Assembly (NCBI RefSeq): GCF_021134715.1
Contig: NC_060025.1
Coordinates: 1,054,001 to 1,118,000, forward strand
DNA: 64,000 nt
Source of the DNA: Daphnia pulex
Taxonomy: Eukaryota; Arthropoda; Branchiopoda; Diplostraca; Daphniidae
Direction: 5' to 3'
Shown: positions 10,670 to 22,871 of the stretch, piece by piece
Layout: the number at the start of each line of letters is the position of its first letter
Numbering within the stretch: the first letter of the stretch is position 1
Notes under the pieces: generated by a model
What the model was told of the DNA's origin: nothing
Database searches by the model: none
What the model saw: the letters and a program-made list of their open reading frames with translations, nothing else
Position numbers and translations under genes: made by a program

Positions 10670-11521
10670 AACCCAACCCATGAAGGACCATGAAATTTAG
10701 ACTAAAGTACTAAAGGTCATCAATTCAGTTATCTCAAGTCCCGGGTTATTAGGTAGGGGATACTGAAAGTGGTTTTGAATAGTCACTAATAATCATAATA
10801 AATAAATTTGAATAGTCGAAGTCTGTTTGAAACCTTGGTGATGTCGCCAAGAGCCCGAGACAAGTCGTTCTTCAAATTTCGATTCGTTTCCGAAATGATA
10901 TTTTCATATTTCAAACTATGATAACATAAGCAGATGAATAAACTTAATACCATTTTCACCATCTGTTGTTCTATAACTAGTAGAGACTCAAACTCAAACA
11001 ATCACAATCACTGAATCACATCAGTCACAGTATCACAGTATTACAGTCTCAACTCTCAACTTAACACTCAACACACACAAACACATTTTCTGTAAAACTA
11101 GCAGACGAACTTAACTTTCATATGTGACATTGCCAAATAAAAAAAAACTCTTTGTGTGTGTGATGATCTCAGCAAATCCGGGAACCGCCGAACCGGGATC
11201 TTTTTTTTTCAAATTTCGATTCATTTCCGAAATGATATTTCAAATTATGATAGCATTCAGCAGACAAATAAACTTAACACCATCTTTGATATATGTTGTT
11301 CCATAAGCGTGAGCACCAGTTGAAATTAAATAACTAGCTTACGTACTAGAAGAATTCAGGAGTTAGTAATTGTATGTAATTGATAAACTCTATTTTTCAA
11401 TTGCGAATCATATAACTCTGCAAATAACAAAATTCTCACATAGCGCAGCCACCTAGAATGAATAAAATTGAATCTTCTCCAAACATTAGCTAAATGTTGT
11501 CAAAATATTCAGCATTCGAAC
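10670..11521. repeat. Non-palindromic flank with a 100-bp direct duplication
   Basis: Two similar direct copies lie at about 10873-10976 and 11205-11305, sharing TTCAAATTTCGATTC, TTTCCGAAATGATAT, AATAAACTTAA and CACCAT. On the minus strand the first copy holds a 71-codon frame starting at 11001 with a hydrophobic stretch (MVLSLFICLCYHSL); the second has an equivalent MVLSLFVC then a stop. This may be a decayed duplicated exon. Nothing else was recognised here. Confidence 0.5.
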
Positions 11522-12749
11522 TTAGACAAACAGAGAAGAAGGGCCATAGAAGGAGGGGACGGGAGCCAGTTGTTGCTGGTTGTGGCCGACCTGTTGCTGA
11601 TACGATGGGGCCGCTGACGACTGTTGCTCCTGATGAAATGGACCGGATGGAGCCGCTGGAGCTTGCTGCTGCTGATAGGCTGGAGGAGCAACTTGCTGTT
11701 GCTGGTAGGATGGAGCCGCTTGGGTCGGCTTTTGTTGAGTTGGGGTGGCTGGAGGAGGTTGTTGATAAGATGGAGCGGCTGGAGACTGCGGTTGTTGTTG
11801 TTGATATGATGGAGCTGGAGCTGTTGGAGTCTGTGGTTGGTAGGTTGGAGCTGACGGAGCCTGTTGTTGATAGGAAGGAGCTGAATGCTGCTGCTGGTGA
11901 GAAGGAACCAATGGAGTCGGCTGTGGCTGGTAAGATGGAGCGATTTCATTTTGCTGTTGGTGAGACGGGGTCGGTGGCTGCTGAGCCCCACCGTAGGAAG
12001 AGGAAGCTGGAGCCTGTTGTTGGTGCGATGGAACCGCTGGGGCCGATTGTTGTTGATAAGATGGGGCCGATGGGGTTTGTTGCTGGTGGGATGGACTTGC
12101 TTGGGTCGACTGTTGGTAGGTTGGGGCTGCCGGAGAAGGTTGTTGGTAAGACGGAGCGGCTGGCGTCTGCTGTTGTTGGTACGATGGAGCTGGAGCCGTT
12201 GGGGCCTGTGGCTGGTATGATGGTGACGGGGAAGCCTGTTGCTGGTACGACTGAGGCGCTGGAGGATGTTGCTGAGATGGGGCCGATGGAGCAGGTTGCT
12301 GATAAGAAGGAGCCGATGAAGCTTGCTGCTGGTAGGATGGAGCCGCTGAGGCTTGTTGTTGGTACGGTGCTGGAGTTTGTTGCTGAGGTTGCTGATAAGA
12401 AGGAGCAGGTTGTTGGTAGGCTGGAGGAGCGACTGGGGCTTGTTGCTGGTAGGACTGATAGGTAGGTGAAGCAGCTGGTTGTCGATGGCCTGGTTTTGTA
12501 TTTGATGAATAACAAATTTTATTCGTTACTGGTAAAATTCAACGTCAAAATGAATAAACATATTAGGAAATTTACTAACGTTTTCCTTTAGTTGCTTCTG
12601 AGCCTTGTTGCATAAGCACCAAAGCAATCACGAGCGCACATTTGATCGAGTTCGTTACCTGTTGAATGAAAATAAAACATGGATGAATAACAAAACTTAT
12701 CATTTAAAGTACTAGACAGCGAGTTTGTGATTTTCGTTACCTTCCACAT
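11522..12749 (-). CDS. Secreted Gln/Pro/Ala/Tyr-rich repeat protein A
   Basis: Three exons on the minus strand: 12741-12749 (ATGTGGAAG), 12580-12658, and 11522-12528, joining in phase to give 364 residues ending at TAA 11522-11524. Residues 1 to about 25 (MWKVTNSIKCALVIALVLMQ) look like a signal peptide. After a short spacer the rest is imperfect repeats of the type APSYQQQ, APSHQQQ and TPAAP, with almost no charged residues. Such proteins occur in arthropod cuticle, silk, cement or mucus; the exact role is not known. The 3-codon first exon is common for secreted arthropod proteins. Gene B at 14664-15525 has the same exon plan and repeats, so the two are tandem duplicates. A long plus-strand frame over the last exon is a shadow of the repeats. 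Confidence 0.85.
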
Positions 12750-12794
12750 TTTAAGTTGAACTACCTGTAGGAGTGAAGAACAATTCGCAACTGT

Positions 12795-12827
12795 GACTTT
12801 TTATCGCCTACAGAAGTCGTTTATATA
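12795..12827 (-). promoter_or_regulatory. Core promoter of repeat protein A
   Basis: On the minus strand TATATAA lies at 12827-12821, and a CACAGTTGCGAATTG initiator follows about 30 bp downstream, at about 12795. Gene B has the same CACAGTTGC block at the same distance. Confidence 0.65.
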
Positions 12828-14663
12828 TCAGTCAGCTCGTGTAGTAGAAAGTCTACTTTTGGTGCAGCAATGTGCACCTTGATGTACAACTATAGCAGAC
12901 ATTTTCTCCTATTCTGTAAATACATATTATTTCTGCTCATCAACGGGAAAAAAGAGAACCAAAAGTATACATCTTCGTGGCTTTGTGGTAGACCCAGTAT
13001 CTTCCCTTCCAGCCCCGACTCTGGAAAAACCCGTCCTCAGCTCCTCACATTCTATCGTACATACATTTACCACGCGTCCCATTCCTGCTGCATTATTACT
13101 TATTTATTAAATCGGGTTTTCGAGGCGTTGTGAGAAAACTATTTCTTTTCGACAGTTGGTTAACAGTAGGCTATGGGGTACAAAAAACACGGTAAAACCC
13201 GTTTTCTTCCTATCTCTCTTTTAAATTAATGTTTTAGAAAGTCAAAATCTACGGTATTTCACTATAAAGGAAACGCGCAATTAGGGCCGTACGAAAAAGC
13301 CATTACCGTATTTAATCAATGTCATGGCGCTTAAATTAGAAAACTACTAGTTATTTGGTTACAAAAATGATAAATAGGGAACGAAGTGTGGACATTTCCC
13401 ATAGCAGCTCCATCGTCCTACCAGCGCAAATCGTCAAATCCAAGTGGACACTAGCGACAATAATTTACTTATAACTAAATTTTTTAAACTGAACCATTTT
13501 CTCCTTCTATCCACTGGGCAACGACCAACCAGCCATCCTATCGAAATAAATTAAGTTGAAACGTGACAAATGCCATTTCGCATGACGTGTGAAATCTCTA
13601 AACCACACTCCTTGACGTGTGTTGTGGGATATAGTGGCCATATAGTGAGTGAAAGTGGACAGACTATAACAACAAACTTTCAAACGTAGAGCGAGCTCAA
13701 AGAATATCAAAAACATCTTTAATTGATGTGTTATGCTTCTCTGTTTTAGCAGACTAATTATTTCAAAACGGCTGTAACAAGGAGGTATGGCTGGCAGTTC
13801 CTCTTTGTCATTAAATTCTCTAGTTGTACAGTTGCCTCCAAGAAAACTAGAATGTTTAAAAATTTCAAGCAAAACAGCTTAACACTAAACAGCTTAAAAA
13901 TAAACTTGCATGAATATATGAAAATGTTATGTTTACCATGTTTTCTAATAAAAAAACGATTGTTTTTCACTTGTGATATTTTCCTGCAGGAACAGCACTG
14001 GATTGATTTGCCCACAAACAACCTGTTTGTTTCACAATGAAGGTGGTTGAATGATACCTGAATACAAAAATGTTTCAATTTTAACCTCTAAAAGCAGAGA
14101 GCAAGTAGAAAATTTTCTGTCTAAACCATGTTTTCACATTGCAACACAATTGCTTTGACATAGCAAAACTTTAACTTTACTTATTGATCATTTCAACTTG
14201 TATTTTACCATTTTACCATCTTTCAGCTGAATTTCAAATGTTACCATTCAAATTTCGTCTCATTTTTTTTTTAAACTAGTAAACAAAATGAAAGCAGACG
14301 ACATTTTCTTAATACTGCCATCTCGAGGAAATCGACAGAAACATAAAAATGGAGCCCATTCAAAAGCCAAACCGCTCAAAAACGATCAAAGTGGCTTTCT
14401 CACCCGCGCTCGACAAACTTTAAAAACTAGCCAATAAAAGATATGCGAAGATTTGTTACATCATTTCCTTTCTTTAACTTTGTTCAGTTTTCCATATCGC
14501 TGGACAGTAAAGGGAATGAAAAGTCATCACTTGCTGTAAGTCAATATATTCTCTATATAATTTCTGGAAGTATCATTTCAACAAATCTTTTAGCTTACAT
14601 TTAAGATGCTAAAGAGGATAAAGATCTAAAGTTTAACTGGAAATGTAAATGTTCTACATTTTT
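12828..14663. other. Intergenic region between repeat genes A and B
   Basis: AT-rich, without a supported gene. Sequence at about 13880-14040 (AGCTTAAAAATAAA, ACCATGTTTTCTAA, CGATTGTTTTTCACTT, CCTGCAGGAACAGCACTGG) recurs in inverse orientation at about 40235-40395, so it belongs to a dispersed repeat. A 121-codon minus-strand frame near 13507-13872 has no recognisable motif and is not called. Confidence 0.55.
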
Positions 14664-15525
14664 CTAGTAAGCTCCTCCGGCCTGAGGAGAAGCCCCGCCG
14701 TAGGGAAAGGCAGCTGAAGCCTGCTGCTGTTGATACGATGGAGCCGCTGGAGCCGATTGTTGCTGATAAGATGGGGCCGATGGGGTCTGTTGCTGTTGGT
14801 AGGATGGAGCCGCTTGGGCGGGCTGTTGGTAGGTCGGGGCTGCTGGAGCAGGTTGTTGGTACGAAGGAGCGACTGGAGTCTGCTGTTGCTGTTGATAAGA
14901 CGGGACTGGGGCTACAGGGGCCTGTGGCTGGTATGATGGTGATGAGGAAGCTTGTTGCGGGTATGACTGAGCCGCTGGAGCTTGATGTTGCTGTTGGTGA
15001 GATGGAGCCGATGGAGCAGAGTGTTGGTAGGATGGAGCAGCTGGTGCTTGCTGCTGGTACGGTGAAGTTGCTGGAGCTTGTTGCTGATAAGAAGGAGCCG
15101 AATGGGCCTGCTGCTGGTGAGACGGAGCAGGTTGTTGATAGGCTGGAGGAGCGACTGGGGCTTGTTGTTGGTAGGGCGAAGCAGACTGCGAATGTTGCTG
15201 GTGAGATGGACCAGCTCCTGAATGAGTTCCAGTATTCGAACCACCATAATTTGAGCCGGAAGAGGGTGATGGTTGAGGGGGAGCTCCGTAACCGCCGCCT
15301 AATAAAAGAGGCAAGAATTTTATTTCAAAGCAATAATGAAAAAATATGTTTTAACTTCATGCTGTATGTGTAATGTTATTGAAATACTTACGTTGTGCTT
15401 CAGTTCCATGTTGATTTAGCATCAGACCCAACAACACAATACATTTAAAGGTATTCACGATCTGAAAAACAAAGAAATTCAAGATTAGCCTAAATAAAAT
15501 AAGATAAGACAGTTTGCTTTACCAT
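14664..15525 (-). CDS. Secreted Gln/Pro/Ala/Tyr-rich repeat protein B
   Basis: Exons on the minus strand: 15523-15525 (the ATG alone, donor GTAAAG), 15392-15461 and 14664-15298, joined in phase to 235 residues ending at TAG 14664-14666. The start MIVNTFKCIVLLGLMLNQ is a signal peptide, followed by a Gly/Tyr/Ser segment (GGYGAPPQPSPSSGSNYGG), then repeats such as APSYQQQ, APVAPPAYQQ and TPSAPSYQQQ, and a Gly-rich tail GGASPQAGGAY. It is a shorter paralogue of gene A, 2 kb away in the same direction. It probably forms an extracellular Gln/Tyr-rich material; function is inferred from composition only. Plus-strand frames here are shadows. Confidence 0.85.
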
Positions 15526-15576
15526 CCTGTTAAATTGTTGATACTACTAGTCGAAGAAGAGAATGTTTTGCAACTG

Positions 15577-15609
15577 TGCTTATGATGGTCTCAACAGGTT
15601 GCTTTTATA
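15577..15609 (-). promoter_or_regulatory. Core promoter of repeat protein B
   Basis: On the minus strand TATAAAA is at 15609-15603 and CACAGTTGC is about 31 bp further, ending near 15571. The arrangement matches gene A, which supports joint expression of the two genes. Confidence 0.65.
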
Positions 15610-16596
15610 CCTCCAGGTCGCACTTAGAAAGTCAGCTTGTATGTGCGAATTGCAAAAGATTATTTTCTCCTTTCTTTTCAAATTGTTTTATCCTTTAACA
15701 CAGCGCAAAATGAGGCGCACAGACGATCGTAAAAACGTCAGATTGGTTTATTCTATCCCGCTATACACCGTTTCCTTTCTTCTCACTTCTGGTCGTCAAC
15801 CCGTGGAAAAACTGGGAAAACCCGTGCGGTTTCTTTTTCAATCTAAGCATTACATTTATTGCTCTCGCCAATGAGTGCAACAGTGTAACATAACGTCAAC
15901 TTGCCCTTAAAACCGAAAGTTTTTTTTTCTTTTTTGTCTGAAGAGTCTTAAGTAGGCTAATACTTGGATACGAAAGCATTTAATCTTAAATAGGAAAATA
16001 TTGAGTCCCTTGCGATTAATCAGTTGGTACGTGGTTCAATCACAAACAGCATTTTCATGGACCCATCTAGGTGATGTTTAAGTGAGCTACTTTATACTGA
16101 TGACTCAGCAATGGCACGGCGCGGTATCGCAGTTTCGTAGAGTGTAGGAAACTTTACCAATCTCAATTTTCAACAACGAGTCGACCCAAAAAGTTATCTT
16201 ACTGATCCAGACCAACCAGGAAACTCTAAATGGTTAAGATACACACAGGCGTGAGGCACTAAAATCTAATGCTCTGTGCGCTACAGGTATATCCTTACCC
16301 AATGGATGCAAAGCCTCTTCGACCTCCATTGAGCTCGCTGCCTGTAAATTAAAATAATAGTTTTATCACAGTCATCACATGGAATGAAATTAGACTCTAT
16401 ATTACGGGATTCCAAATATACAATCACACTCAAGGCAATTATTCAGAAGCGAATTATTTTCGGGTTCAACCAATAACAAGATGTTCCTTGAATCTTATGT
16501 AAATCACCCCACCGGCGATTTGATGAACTGTAGTAGGAAGAACAATTTACTTAAGCGTAGACGTTAATAACGACCACCAAATGGCTATTCTTTAGT
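15610..16596. other. Intergenic; tRNA-Ser-like fossil and an orphan exon-like segment
   Basis: At about 16225-16300 (plus) the order ATGGTTAAG, GGCACTAAAATCTAATGC, GCGCTACAGGT, ATCCT resembles the D-arm, anticodon arm, variable arm and T-arm of a tRNA-Ser, but the B box is spoiled (GGTATATCC for GGTTCGATCC). On the minus strand 16299-16341 has a strong acceptor (TAATTTACAG) and donor (GTAAGG) around ATGGAGGTCGAAGAGGC; no partner exon was found. No other feature is supported. Confidence 0.35.
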
Positions 16597-17887
16597 TTAA
16601 TTTTTGATTTGTTTCCTTAAGCTCTCAACGAGCCTTTTTTGTTCTTCCAATTCCTGCTTGACCATCGCCAACTGAAACTCTACCTCGCGAAGATCCTTTT
16701 TCATCTCCATACAAGTGGAACAACTCTCATCGATTACGACGGGCTAAAAATCAAACAAACAATAAAATTACTGGTTAGGAACTCGTTTTGCAATGTTCAA
16801 TTTGAAAATCACTTTTGGCTTTTCTGGGTATTTTGACTTTTTGTCTTTGATGAGGTCGACGATGATTATATTTGATATCCGCTTCCGGGACTCGGTCGTC
16901 TTGGTATCAGATTCCTTCATTCCGTATTGCAATCTTTCGTGCCCATAGTCCATTTCGACCGCAGATTGGTCTGCAATTTCACTTTCCGTCAGCTTTTTCA
17001 ATGATAAATTCAACGAAGGTACAGCATTGGGTTTTAACAACTTTTTGTCTAAAATCAAAAGTTTTCTTTTTTTACAAAGTTAATTCACGATAGTATTTCT
17101 GAAACGCTATTATACTTGTTTCTCTGTAATCATCCATATCAAAGTGCATGGAGCAAACCTTGCCCTTTTCTTTGGGGATCCAATCGCCATTCGTTAAGCT
17201 CTAAATTAAGAAAGAATGCTTGAGTGTTTGCTGTTTGGTGATAGAATAAACATTTTGTTGTCTACCTCTATCCAGAGTTTCTTCCTTGCTGGATCTGCTG
17301 GAAATTCATGGAAAGAAAGTGGCTCAGGCCAGAGCTGGGCCTCCCTGTACTGTCTACAATTCATGGCAGAACACACATAGTATGCTTGTGCTGTAGAAGT
17401 GGATGAGGCCACAACACCTGATGAGTTTGTTGCTCTTGCTGTATTGGCTGCTTTGGTCAACCCACTCTTAGGCAATGGCTCCAGGATGAGATGTAGTGAT
17501 GGAACTGCTGTTGCATTAAGACGTTTGACTGCAGATGCTAAAATAAAATGAAGTGTAACAGCGTCCAATCTCTCATTTTATTTTATATTGCAGTTACCAG
17601 TTGCCTCTCGATAGCATTCAGGAGTAAAATGCATGGCACATATTTTCGCTTTGTCTCCTGGCACCCAGTCTTCTCGTTCTATTATCTAGAATATTAAAAA
17701 TTATTAGTTTTCAGAATCTCCCACTTGTTGAATTATATGTAAATCTTACTTCTAACCACAGTTTCCTCCTTGCCAAGTCTGCTGGAAACTCATGAAAGGT
17801 CAATGGCTCTGGCCAACGATTAGCCTCTCTGTATGATCTGCAGTTATTGACTGAACAAATATTCCTCTCTCGTTTTTTATGCAACAT
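16597..17887 (-). CDS. Protein with two THAP zinc-finger domains and a C-terminal coiled coil
   Basis: Six minus-strand exons join in phase: 17750-17887, 17598-17685, 17266-17537, 17116-17200, 16813-17048 and 16597-16743, giving 321 residues. THAP domains are C2CH zinc-binding DNA-binding folds. Domain 1 has C11, C16, C62, H65 and the AVPSL box at 86; domain 2 has C131, C136, C182, H185 and AVPSL at 203. Both are cut by introns at equivalent places (after KLW(L/I)E and after YRE), so the pair arose by exon duplication. The last exon (MKKDLREVEFQLAMVKQELE) is a predicted coiled coil, as in many THAP proteins. It needs a weak donor GTGATT at 16812; reading on instead ends at TAA about 16768-16770. 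ATG 17887 was chosen because it lies just before C11; an upstream in-frame ATG at 18001 exists. Confidence 0.8.
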
Positions 17888-18862
17888 TTTCAAATCATCG
17901 GTCGATGAACGATTTAAAACACAGAAGTAAAACTCTCCAAGGCTTCGGATGTAAAGGCATTTGGATCCGCAGACACACACCAACAATATGTAAATATTCA
18001 AAAGTAGACAAATACGTTATTAAGTTCCAAGTAGTTTCCTAAAGTGTTTTGTCAACAAACACATGTGACCAAATTAGTCTACAATTGAAAATATTTCTTT
18101 CTCTGTTAGAATACGAAGTACCTCTAATGTTTGGAATTTCTGTTCTCTGAATGTGCAGTGTGAGATATTAATCTGAGGCGATACACAGACGCCATCTATA
18201 CTGCATAGAACATTTTTGTAAACAACGAATATCCTGCCACAAGCAATCTATCTGTAATTTTGTGGCATAATAAATTGAACTAAATACCGTTTTCTAATGA
18301 TTGATAGATAATTTTCAGGTTTCATAAAGTAATCGCTATTCGAGTTTTTTCCTTTTTTTTTTTATTTCTTAAATTTTCTTTTTGACGATAGATGTCTCAT
18401 TAGAGGACCAGGTGGCAAAGGGTAATTTTTCAAACTAGGCTAGGCCCTAACGCTGTTTCTGGCTAGTAGGCTATACAAATAACTAATTACACGAAATTTG
18501 AAGACGGGAAATTCAAACTCCCACAACGAAAATAAGATACTATCTCGAATGAGAATTTCAGATATGCACTGCATCTTTCACGGAATCAGTTACACAAAGT
18601 ATAAAGAGAAAAGACGGTCGAAGCAAAAACTCATTCCTTTTAGCCAGAGAAAACTTAGTATAAGCTAATGGAACGAATGGCGAGGAATTCCATAAATATA
18701 AAGATACTACTGATCAATGATAATTAAAATTAGAAATCAAAATTTTAAATGAATGAATTACAAGTGATGAATCATGGTTAATAGTAATAGCCTCATGTAA
18801 AACGAGTAAGCAAGTTACATCGATAATAATGGGCACAATTCATTGTTTCAGCATTAAATAAA
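17888..18862. other. Intergenic between THAP gene and Fen1; nothing recognised
   Basis: AT-rich sequence holding the 5' side of the THAP gene and the 3' side of Fen1. No coding exon or repeat could be supported. Confidence 0.5.
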
Positions 18863-20486
18863 TTATTTTGCACGCTTAAATTTGGCTCCTCCTTTGCTTC
18901 CCTTTTTCGGTTCCTCGGCCTATTAATAAAAAATGGCAAATTAATTTTAAATGCATCATGCGGTAAAAAACAAACAAACAGATAATACAACCAACCTTGC
19001 GCTTTGAAGCCGGTGTGGAAGGCGTAGACGGTTTGCTAGAAGGAAGAACTTTGAAAAACGAATCAAGTCGGCCTTGCGTCTGCCCTGTTTTCGCTTTACA
19101 CAATTTCTTGGCGCCTGAGCGAATGCGCTCTTCGTTGAAGTTTTTGTCACCACACATAAATTTGACTAGACCTTCTTCATCTGGCTGTGTCCATTTCAAC
19201 TATATATGGAAAGAGGAGGCAATGGGACAGTGCGATTAGGTTGTGATCTGACACGTAGTAAGTTTAAGGCTTACGTCAAGGGTCTCTGCATCTGTAACAT
19301 CAGGCGTTTTGAATAGTCGTCTTGCTTCTTGATAAGGCCAATTTTCTGGGACGGTGTACTTTTTGGTATCAAGGTTTTCGATCACCTTTTCAATGCATCG
19401 ATGTTTGTCTATGAGTTCCTTGGCTCTTTTGGCGCCTATTCCTTTTATCGTGTCACAATAATCGCAGCCCAACATGATGCATAGATCGATGAACTAAGAA
19501 ATTGAAAATTTAATAAGACAAACATTTTAAGATTTTCTTCGAGCATTTTTACTTCATCCATTGTGTACGACAGTCCGTCCAAAATTTTATCCAAATGGAA
19601 TTCCTTGATGGGCATTTTTTTGGCTTCACTGTATGTCAAGTATCTCAGCAGGACATTGGAACCAAAGGTCAATGAATCCATGTCTTCAGTTGCAGTTGCA
19701 TAAACCTTTCCTGCTTTCACCAAAGCTGCACACTGAGCTTCAGCTTCACAGGGTGCCTAGACAGATGAAATGGTCATGCTGAAATGTTGCCAATGCAAAA
19801 ACGGCCAACCAACCTCAACATAAGGTATTCCCATTAAAGTAAGTAGTTGTTTGCATTCATCAGTGTGTCCTTTGTTTACTTTTACCAGACGCTTGTTCAT
19901 TTTTTCCATCTCCACTGCATCACCTATTGAAGATAGATAGATAGATAGATTAAAAACCAATTTTCGTGTAACCATAAAATTCTGCACAGAACAACCATAA
20001 AATTCTTGTAAATACCTGCATCTGTGGCAAGAACCAGTTGCTTTGATGCTTCTTCTCTTTTCTCTGCTCTTTTGGTCAGTTCACCCCCTTTCATGTCAGG
20101 TGGTTTTCCATCAAACACATAAACAGGCTTGATTCCATTATCAACCATCCGAATGGTCCGGTAGAAAATACCCATCAAGTGACTGTATGAAAGAAAACAT
20201 TTCAATATACTTGTTTAGGGATGGAAAATATGTAAAACTGAACCTAGTAGTTTCTCCATCGGCAGAGGTTAGCATAGCCCCTTCAGATCGTACAGCTATA
20301 AGAAACTGGTAAATGCTCATTGAAGCATCAATGGCAACTTTTCTGCCTGAAAGAACACAAATAGGGTTACAGGTATTTACATGATGAATTATTTAACAAG
20401 ATACCGAAATAGTTCTTAATTTCATTTTCTTTAATGGCAGTAGGAGCAGTATCTCCAATCACTTGGGTCAGCCCTTTAATACCCAT
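18863..20486 (-). CDS. Fen1: Flap endonuclease 1
   Basis: Eight minus-strand exons join in phase: 20405-20486, 20244-20346, 20016-20182, 19814-19923, 19553-19756, 19275-19493, 18996-19199 and 18863-18919; 381 residues, the normal eukaryotic length. FEN1 removes 5' flaps in Okazaki-fragment maturation and long-patch base excision repair in the nucleus. The protein starts [12 protein letters not shown], and all metal-binding acids fall at the human positions: D34, D86, E158, E160, D179, D181, D233. The helix-hairpin-helix follows (GIGAKRA). The PCNA-binding box QGRLDSFF is at 337-344, and the tail is basic ([14 protein letters not shown]). The intron after 20016 contains a short GATA microsatellite. 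The protein looks fully functional. Confidence 0.97.
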
Positions 20487-22871
20487 TCTGAGCAGTGAGA
20501 ATCGAATGGTGAAACTAGGATTTAAGAACTATTATGAAACTTCAATTCTGTTTTCTCTAAAATCAAACTGATGCCAGTATTTTCAACAGACGTTTTTTTT
20601 TTTTTTTTTTTTTATGATTGATGGGGCTCCGAGTCAACAGACGTTATGAAATTGTATGTGTATCTTAAATGAATAAATAAGAAAGTAGCTCCGGAAGACT
20701 GCAGAACACGAATTGTGTCACGGAAAAGGCGCCAAAAAGTAGACGAAGCAGCAAAGCTGAATGCAGCGTTGCCAAACCCAATAATAATACCGCCTCACGG
20801 ACGGCATCTAGCGGCGGAGATAGAACCATCTGCTGGCTAGGCGGGCTAGCGCAAGCGATTTAACGGCTGAAAGCGACTTTCCCGTCTAAATTTCTCTTAA
20901 TTAACCGTTTCTATAGAATATTATACCCTAAATAATTAGCATGTCAGACTATTTTATATTGTCATTTGCCTAGTCGCCTAGCCTAGTCGTTGATTTGGCA
21001 TTTTTGATTTTGACATGATTTTGACATTTGAATTTCGCAACATCGATTGAGTCGATATTTCATTTGTTTAGACTTACATTAACATCACTTGTCGCAGTTA
21101 TTAATATGCAGGAACGCTTCAAACAATTAAAGGTTTCATCGCAGCTATTATATAGACATTTGGTTAAATAAAAACGTATAGGTATATTCATGACGCTCCT
21201 AATGAGTTCTTGACAGGCATCTTTTCTCGTTAGGGTGCTGGGGGATGCGCCTCCCTCCCTGGTCCCCTCCCATAACGCTTGACGCCAAATAAATGCAGAA
21301 CAGCGGAATCAAGACACACTTAACTCTCCAGTCTCTTTCCACCCGACGTGTATACCGCATCCGCCATCCGCCAGCAGCCAATGCGAGCCAATGCACAGCA
21401 GCTGTGGTGGTCAAAATCGATTCGTTCATTGACATGCAACTGACGCTTGTGATATCTTATCTAACCGACGTCAACGGAGAGAGAAAAGAAGAAAAGAAGC
21501 TGTTCAGCGAAAATCCAATTGGCTTTTTATTTTGCATAACTAGTAGAAAAGGGATTTTTAGACTTTTTATTTTGACAAATCCGCGGGCCCACGACCACTG
21601 CGCTCGCACCCAAATGGCCGCAAAACGGACGAAAACTGTCGCAGCAGCCAGACCATGTCAAAATGCCCGTCAGACATCAGCACAGCAGCAGCATAAGCTC
21701 TGGGCTGTTTTGCATCGGTTGATATTTATTCATGGCAGCGCAGAGCACGAACGGGTTTCAGCAGGAGCGAATATAACGGGCGTTGCCGCTTTTCACGTTA
21801 TAATCTACGGCGAAAGCTTTTGCATAACGAAAATCGATCTGAGCATATCTCAGCACCAGCATCAGCAGCTCGCTCAACTTTATAGGCTAAAAGTATAACC
21901 TATACATGTTTAGACGCCTGGCAGCTCTCAGGGTGATCAGCACTAGGCTATATAGCTATAAGAACGAGATTGAGTCAATCACAAGTTTCCTTTCCAGCTT
22001 CTAATCTTCTCATGTAAACGGCAGTAGTTATAAATAAATTCTATTTTGAAATCAAATGTCAACTGTTTCAAAGAAGCCCTTTTAAATGCTCGGATAGGTA
22101 AAGTACCTCGGCAATTAAATATTCGGACGGAATAGCCCTGCTGAGCTGTCGTCCTCTAATCTATTCGTCTAACAGCACATCAGCACATGTCACATTTATA
22201 TATGCTGTGCGCCGGACTCTTAAAGACCGACGGAGCGCGTACAGGATCGGCGACGTTTTCTTCATGTTCCGTCTAAAATCACGATGCTGAACACACCGTT
22301 TCCCATCTTCAAGACGTTCTCTACAGAGCATCCAGCAGCATCCAGCAGCGCTCCTAACGTTTTACTTATATTTCCCCGAATGCGCGTGATGAGAATATCC
22401 TATAAGCTTCTCTGCTGCTGCTGCTGCTGTGCATCAGAACGGCGGGTACTTATCGCTTTTGAGTGGCGGTTAAAGCGGCCGACATCAACGCGCTCCTCTT
22501 CTCAATCCAGCTGTCGTTTCATTCCCACTCCATTTGAAACAGGCTGACGGCAGCAGCACACACACGCAGTTGTACATATTAGAGACAGCACCATCATATA
22601 TAACCGGGACAGCAGCAGCAGTAGCAGAGAAGAGAGAGGACGAAAGCACGCACTGTATCTAATCTGTAGAGACACTCTATCTGTATAACAGCGATGAGCT
22701 GATATACATTCTAGGAGATATAATACACGCACTTGAGTTGAAATGGCGAACATCATGCGCGGATATTATGTACGACGATGGCACAGTCATTAAAATATCA
22801 GGAGACCGTTTGTTACCATGGCAAACATATAAGTAGTAATCAATAGTCATCTCTAAAAGCTGGCTATACAT
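20487..22871. other. Intergenic upstream of Fen1; no gene seen
   Basis: Contains the Fen1 5' side, a poly-T run of about 20 at 20594, and CAG/CTG-rich stretches around 22320-22440. A 201-codon frame at 21293-21898 has no motif, no splice partner and ordinary non-coding composition, so it is not called. Confidence 0.5.

Noticed and set aside
11494-12465. 323-codon plus-strand frame (Glu/Met/Val-rich)
   Set aside because: It is the antisense shadow of protein A, whose minus-strand exons have a signal peptide, splice sites and promoter.
14738-15373. 211-codon plus-strand frame
   Set aside because: Antisense shadow of protein B repeats.
21293-21898. 201-codon frame upstream of the MITE
   Set aside because: No domain, no splice context, composition like the surrounding noncoding DNA.
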